Shown here: one piece after another, positions 6,001 to 7,675 of the stretch | Layout of the letters: each line of letters opens with the position of its first letter | How positions within the stretch are numbered: position 1 is the stretch's first letter | Source: an uncultured Dialister sp. | GTDB taxonomy: Bacteria; Bacillota; Negativicutes; Veillonellales; Dialisteraceae | DNA: 7,675 bases | Reading direction: 5' to 3' | NCBI GenBank assembly: GCA_900543455.1 | Contig: UQRR01000094.1 | Location: 1-7,675, forward strand | Notes under the pieces: model-generated | Told to the model about the DNA's origin: nothing | Databases searched by the model: none | Seen by the model: only the letters and a program-made list of their open reading frames with translations | Position numbers and translations under genes: made by a program

Positions 6001-7368
6001 AAAGGTATCAAGGAACGACCCGCAGCCCGACGAGCAGGCCTCATTGAGAAGGATATCATCCACCGCACCATCCTTGATGCGGCAGCACTTCATATCCTGC
6101 CCTCCGATATCCAGGATCGTCGTGACATCGGGGAGGAAATGCTTCGCCCCGCGATAGTGCGCCATCGTCTCCACTTCCCCGACATCCGTCTCAAGCGCCC
6201 GCTTGATGAGCTCCTCGCCATAGCCTGTCACACCTGCTCCGGCGATCGTCACGCCCTCTGGGAGCTTGGCATACAGATCCTCCAGGATCCGGCGCGCACC
6301 CGAAAGCGGTGTCCCCTGATTTCCTCCATAGTACTCATAGAGGATGCGATCCTCCTCGTCGAGCAGTACCGCCTTGATCGTCGTCGAGCCCGCATCGATG
6401 CCGAGCCAGACAGAGCCCTTCGCCGCAGAAATATCGCCCCGCGGCACACGGAAATGACTGTGCCGCTCCTTGAATGCCTCGTAGTCCGCCTCTCCCTCAA
6501 AAAGCGGGGGAAGCGTCTTCGAAGTGCCAAGGCGGACATCCTTCTCCTCTTCCATGCGAGAGAGCCAGCTGTCAAGATCCATCGGCTTGTCATGCATCGC
6601 AGACAGCGCCGCCCCGATCGCCACATAGAGCTCCCCGTGGCGAGGGACGATCATATCCTCATCTGCGATGTGAAGCGTCTCCTGAAAGCGCTTGCGAAGC
6701 ATCGGCTGATACGTCAAAGGACCGCCTAAGAATGCCACCTTCCCATGGATCGGGCGGCCGCAGGTCAGCCCCGAGATCGTCTGGTTCACCACCGACTGAA
6801 AGACAGAGAGCGCGATATCCTCATTCGACGTTCCTTCATTCAAAAGCGCCTGAATATCCGTCTTCGCAAAGACCCCGCAGCGGGATGCGATCGGATAGAT
6901 CCGCTCCGCCTTCTCTGCGAGCCTTCCCATCCCGGCTGCGTCCACCGAGAGGAGAGACGCCATGCGGTCGATGAAGGCCCCCGTCCCACCGGCACACGCG
7001 CCATTCATGCGCTGGTCCACGCCATTTTGAAGATACGTGATCTTCTCATCCTCACCCCCGAGCTCGATGATGACATCCGTCTCCGGGTGGAACGTCTGCA
7101 CCGCCTTCGTCTCCGCCAAGATCTCCTGACAGAAAGGAAGCCCCATCACCTTCGCAAGTCCCATACCGCCCGAGCCGGAGATCGAAGCCGTGATGCGATA
7201 GCCCGAGAACTTCTCCTTGAGCTCATGCAAAAGTACCATCGCCATATGGCGGATATCCGACATATGACGCTCATACCTGCCAAATAAAAGTTTCATGTAA
7301 GGCGACAAAGCCGCCACTTTGACCGTTGTGGATCCCACATCGATGCCGACATGAATGACCGGTTTCAT
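3070..7368 (-). CDS. Two-headed acyl-CoA dehydratase activase / dehydratase-like iron-sulfur protein
   Basis: A 1432-residue cytoplasmic protein related to the ATP-driven activators (HgdC/BcrAD/BadFG) and electron-acceptor components of 2-hydroxyacyl-CoA dehydratases. Activase domain 1 (about 4-260) has HVGIDVGSTTVK, IELGGEDEK, C125 in NGACAGGTGAF and C164 in SRCGVF. Activase domain 2 (about 320-575) has LGIDAGSTTIK, LDIGGQDMK, C445 in NEACSSGCGSF and C484 in SRCTVF. A small cysteine cluster follows (C606, C609, C613, C632). A DUF2229/HgdB-like half runs from about 677 to 1430, with conserved-looking cysteines (727, 752, 767, 939, 1057, 1063, 1098) and the segments AGRPYHVDP, CVNNDACYP, GIVGEIYVKF and LQPFACLPNHITGEG. 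The ATG at 7368 is preferred over an in-frame TTG at 7383, because GGGAGG lies 7 nt before the ATG. This large form is widespread in anaerobes and its reaction is not established. No separate dehydratase subunits are present here. Confidence 0.92.
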   Translation of the reverse strand: MKPVIHVGIDVGSTTVKVAALSPYMKLLFGRYERHMSDIRHMAMVLLHELKEKFSGYRITASISGSGGMGLAKVMGLPFCQEILAETKAVQTFHPETDVIIELGGEDEKITYLQNGVDQRMNGACAGGTGAFIDRMASLLSVDAAGMGRLAEKAERIYPIASRCGVFAKTDIQALLNEGTSNEDIALSVFQSVVNQTISGLTCGRPIHGKVAFLGGPLTYQPMLRKRFQETLHIADEDMIVPRHGELYVAIGAALSAMHDKPMDLDSWLSRMEEEKDVRLGTSKTLPPLFEGEADYEAFKERHSHFRVPRGDISAAKGSVWLGIDAGSTTIKAVLLDEEDRILYEYYGGNQGTPLSGARRILEDLYAKLPEGVTIAGAGVTGYGEELIKRALETDVGEVETMAHYRGAKHFLPDVTTILDIGGQDMKCCRIKDGAVDDILLNEACSSGCGSFLDTFARSLGMDIGHFAKIALSAKHPVDLGSRCTVFMNSRVREAQKNGVSVADISAGLSYSVIKNALYKVIRLKKASDLGERVVVQGGTFYNDAVLRALELLLGREVIRPDVAGLMGAYGMALITRDTCPAGHVSTLVTPEKLKALSYTNEMKRCPGCGNHCMITLTRFNDGRAFVSGNRCERGASLMLTGKSAPHSSLPNMYRWKEDVIWHRRPLSPKEAKRGTVGIPRVLNMYEDFPFWHAFFGRLGYRVLTSSEQIREISTEAMETIPSYSECFPAKLAHTHVADLAKRHPDLIWYPCIDKGPDEGSTNSYHCPMVASYPENIEANMDEILRKYKVKLLHPFLPLHAPKRLLKQLKKVFAPMGISSSELQSAIHAGEAAECEYKERLLAETKRVLAEIRKKHEIGIVLAGRPYHVDPAVNHSIPDLINQLGMAVLSEDGIAMVGGEYPNLRVMNQWTWHSRLYRAADYVTRHPHLELVELNSFGCGLDAVVTDQVQEIMHLRGRLYTCLKIDQSLNLGAVRIRLRSLKAAIEERGEETGSAKPIEYPKAVFTEAMKRDKDYTILAPEMSPIHFPLIEAAVQREGYHIEIIPPIHEDIDKGLSCVNNDACYPAIITIGSLMRALTSGKYDLSKTAVMLSQTGGMCRASNYVGFLHKALDEAGLSDIPVLSLNTHGFEPQPGFHFSLSMGRRMIQAVIYGDALQQCLYRTRPYEKVPGSAETLCRSWQKRCIEAILSGESYTSYKKNIEGIIQDFDRLPLSDMPRRPRIGIVGEIYVKFSPIASNDIVRTIEANGGEAEASGMLDFFLYGSLDSRFQRKYMDGTMKEDLKDTFSRYLFEWYRKPLEKAVKRSQRFHEITGIEKMAKRASQYLSLGNRAGEGWFLTADMIDLLYHECRGIVCLQPFACLPNHITGEGMVHKLHAAYPEAVFLALDCDASASEVNQENRLKLMMNALTEKTKAPKEMSFIQKTMNLRKGTTL

Positions 7369-7375
7369 GAAACGA

Positions 7376-7381
7376 CCTCCC
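7376..7381 (-). promoter_or_regulatory. Ribosome-binding site of the activase gene
   Basis: GGGAGG on the minus strand, 7 nt before the ATG at 7368. It decides the start: the upstream in-frame TTG (7383) overlaps this element and has no site of its own. Confidence 0.88.
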
Positions 7382-7402
7382 AACTGTATACGTCTTATTT
7401 AT

Positions 7403-7436
7403 ATTATAACACGCATATTCATACATTGTATGATTT
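7403..7436 (-). promoter_or_regulatory. Proximal promoter of the activase-tetR operon
   Basis: Minus-strand TATAAT at 7403-7408 is preceded by TG one base upstream, giving an extended -10 (TGTTATAAT). The -35 position has no good TTGACA match, which fits extended -10 use, and falls inside the palindrome at 7419-7433. The predicted start would be near 7396, giving a leader of about 30 nt. Confidence 0.68.
7419..7433. promoter_or_regulatory. Perfect 15-bp palindrome, candidate TetR operator
   Basis: TCATACATTGTATGA is a perfect inverted repeat (7 + 1 + 7). Its size and symmetry suit a TetR dimer. It covers the -35 region of the proximal promoter and would lie just downstream of the start of the distal one. 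Assignment to the co-transcribed TetR protein is inference from position. Confidence 0.65.
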
Positions 7437-7444
7437 CTAATCCC

Positions 7445-7473
7445 ATTTTAGCACAATAAAGCATAGAACACAA
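7445..7473 (-). promoter_or_regulatory. Possible distal promoter of the operon
   Basis: Minus-strand TTGTGT (7468-7473) and TAAAAT (7445-7450) are separated by 17 bp, with TG one base before the -10. The -35 match is weak (3 of 6). A direct repeat ATTGTG occurs in the same segment. Confidence 0.35.
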
Positions 7474-7495
7474 TGGAAAAAGTGGGAAGGTTGTC

Positions 7496-7640
7496 GGGTT
7501 CAGGGTTCGGGGTTCGCCCGTGGGGCGGGTCGTCCCTTGATTACGCTTGAAAGCCTCTCGCTTGCTCTAGTTAGAAGTGAGGAGTGAGGAGTGAGGAGTG
7601 GTGGTGCGGCGCATAAAAATCAGAAGCGCCGCGGAGTTTT
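7496..7640 (-). repeat. 5' repeat module, copy 3 (diverged, inverted)
   Basis: Read on the minus strand it has the same order as copies 1 and 2. First comes ACTCCGCGGCGCTTC with the hairpin GCGGCGC/GCGCCGC (7606-7632, 13-nt loop) and ATTTTTATGCGCCGCACCACCA. Three ACTCCTC heptamers follow (GAGGAGT on plus, 7579-7599). Then a core with GCTTTCA, TAATCA, GGACG and CCGCCCCACGGGC, and finally three heptamers (GGGTTCA/GGGTTCG on plus, 7496-7516). It lies upstream of the activase-tetR operon in the operon's own orientation. The heptamer sequences have drifted but the hairpin and core are clearly homologous. Confidence 0.88.
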
Positions 7641-7675
7641 GATAGCGCTTTGCGCGCATCGTCATTTCGAGCGTA
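7641..7675. other. Window-edge fragment, possible further dispersed repeat
   Basis: The last bases read GTCATTTCGAGCGTA, which resembles a motif often repeated between genes in bacterial genomes. It occurs only once here and is cut by the window end, so this is recognition rather than demonstration. Confidence 0.25.

Noticed and set aside
5971..6729. Plus-strand open frame of 252 codons over the second activase domain
   Set aside because: Shadow of the conserved domain on the minus strand; no family resemblance and no ribosome-binding site.
7369..7383. TTG at 7383 as start of the activase (1437 residues)
   Set aside because: It overlaps the GGGAGG ribosome-binding site, whereas the ATG at 7368 is ideally spaced from it and gives the family's usual N-terminus.
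7472..7549. 25-codon plus-strand ORF beginning at an ATG
   Set aside because: Built almost entirely from the heptamer array and module core, with no ribosome-binding site.

Overview
The window looks like chromosomal DNA (roughly mid-50s % GC by eye) from an anaerobic Firmicute, most plausibly a Negativicute (Dialister/Megasphaera/Selenomonas-like). This rests on the very large acyl-CoA dehydratase activase-type protein, which is typical of fermentative anaerobes, and on the style of the intergenic repeats. The genus is inference only. There are four protein genes in three transcription units. I saw no tRNA, rRNA, CRISPR array or transposase.

Layout. 122-709 (+) encodes a stand-alone DEDDh 3'-5' exonuclease. 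1154-1858 (+) encodes a HAD-superfamily phosphatase of the phosphoglycolate phosphatase type. Between these and the minus-strand unit, 1859-2422 holds repeats, a long perfect bidirectional terminator (2034-2083) and a short GC-rich terminator (2136-2157). On the minus strand, a 1432-residue two-headed activase/dehydratase-like iron-sulfur protein (3070-7368) is followed, with a 4-base ATGA overlap, by a TetR-family regulator (2423-3073). Upstream of the activase are a strong RBS, an extended -10 promoter and a perfect 15-bp palindrome. The palindrome is the obvious candidate operator for the co-transcribed TetR protein, which suggests an autoregulated operon.

The most unusual aspect is between the genes. 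Nine short tandem arrays occur, all with a period of exactly 7 bp but with different units (TTCCTAA, AACCCTA, GACTAGT, GGTTCAG, TCCCTAG, GAGGAGT). They are arranged with polarity. A composite 5' module lies upstream of each of the three transcription units, in the same orientation as the unit: a GCGGCGC/GCGCCGC hairpin, a TTCCTAA-type array, a conserved core, then an AACCCTG-type array. A GACTAGT/GACTAGG-type array begins at or within a few bases of the last stop codon of each unit. In the HAD gene the array supplies the last codons and the stop itself. A second family of paired hairpins (CCTTCCCC/GGGGAAGG followed by GCCCC/GGGGC) fills the remaining gaps in three copies. The bracketing of transcription units by matched repeats is the observation I would follow up first.
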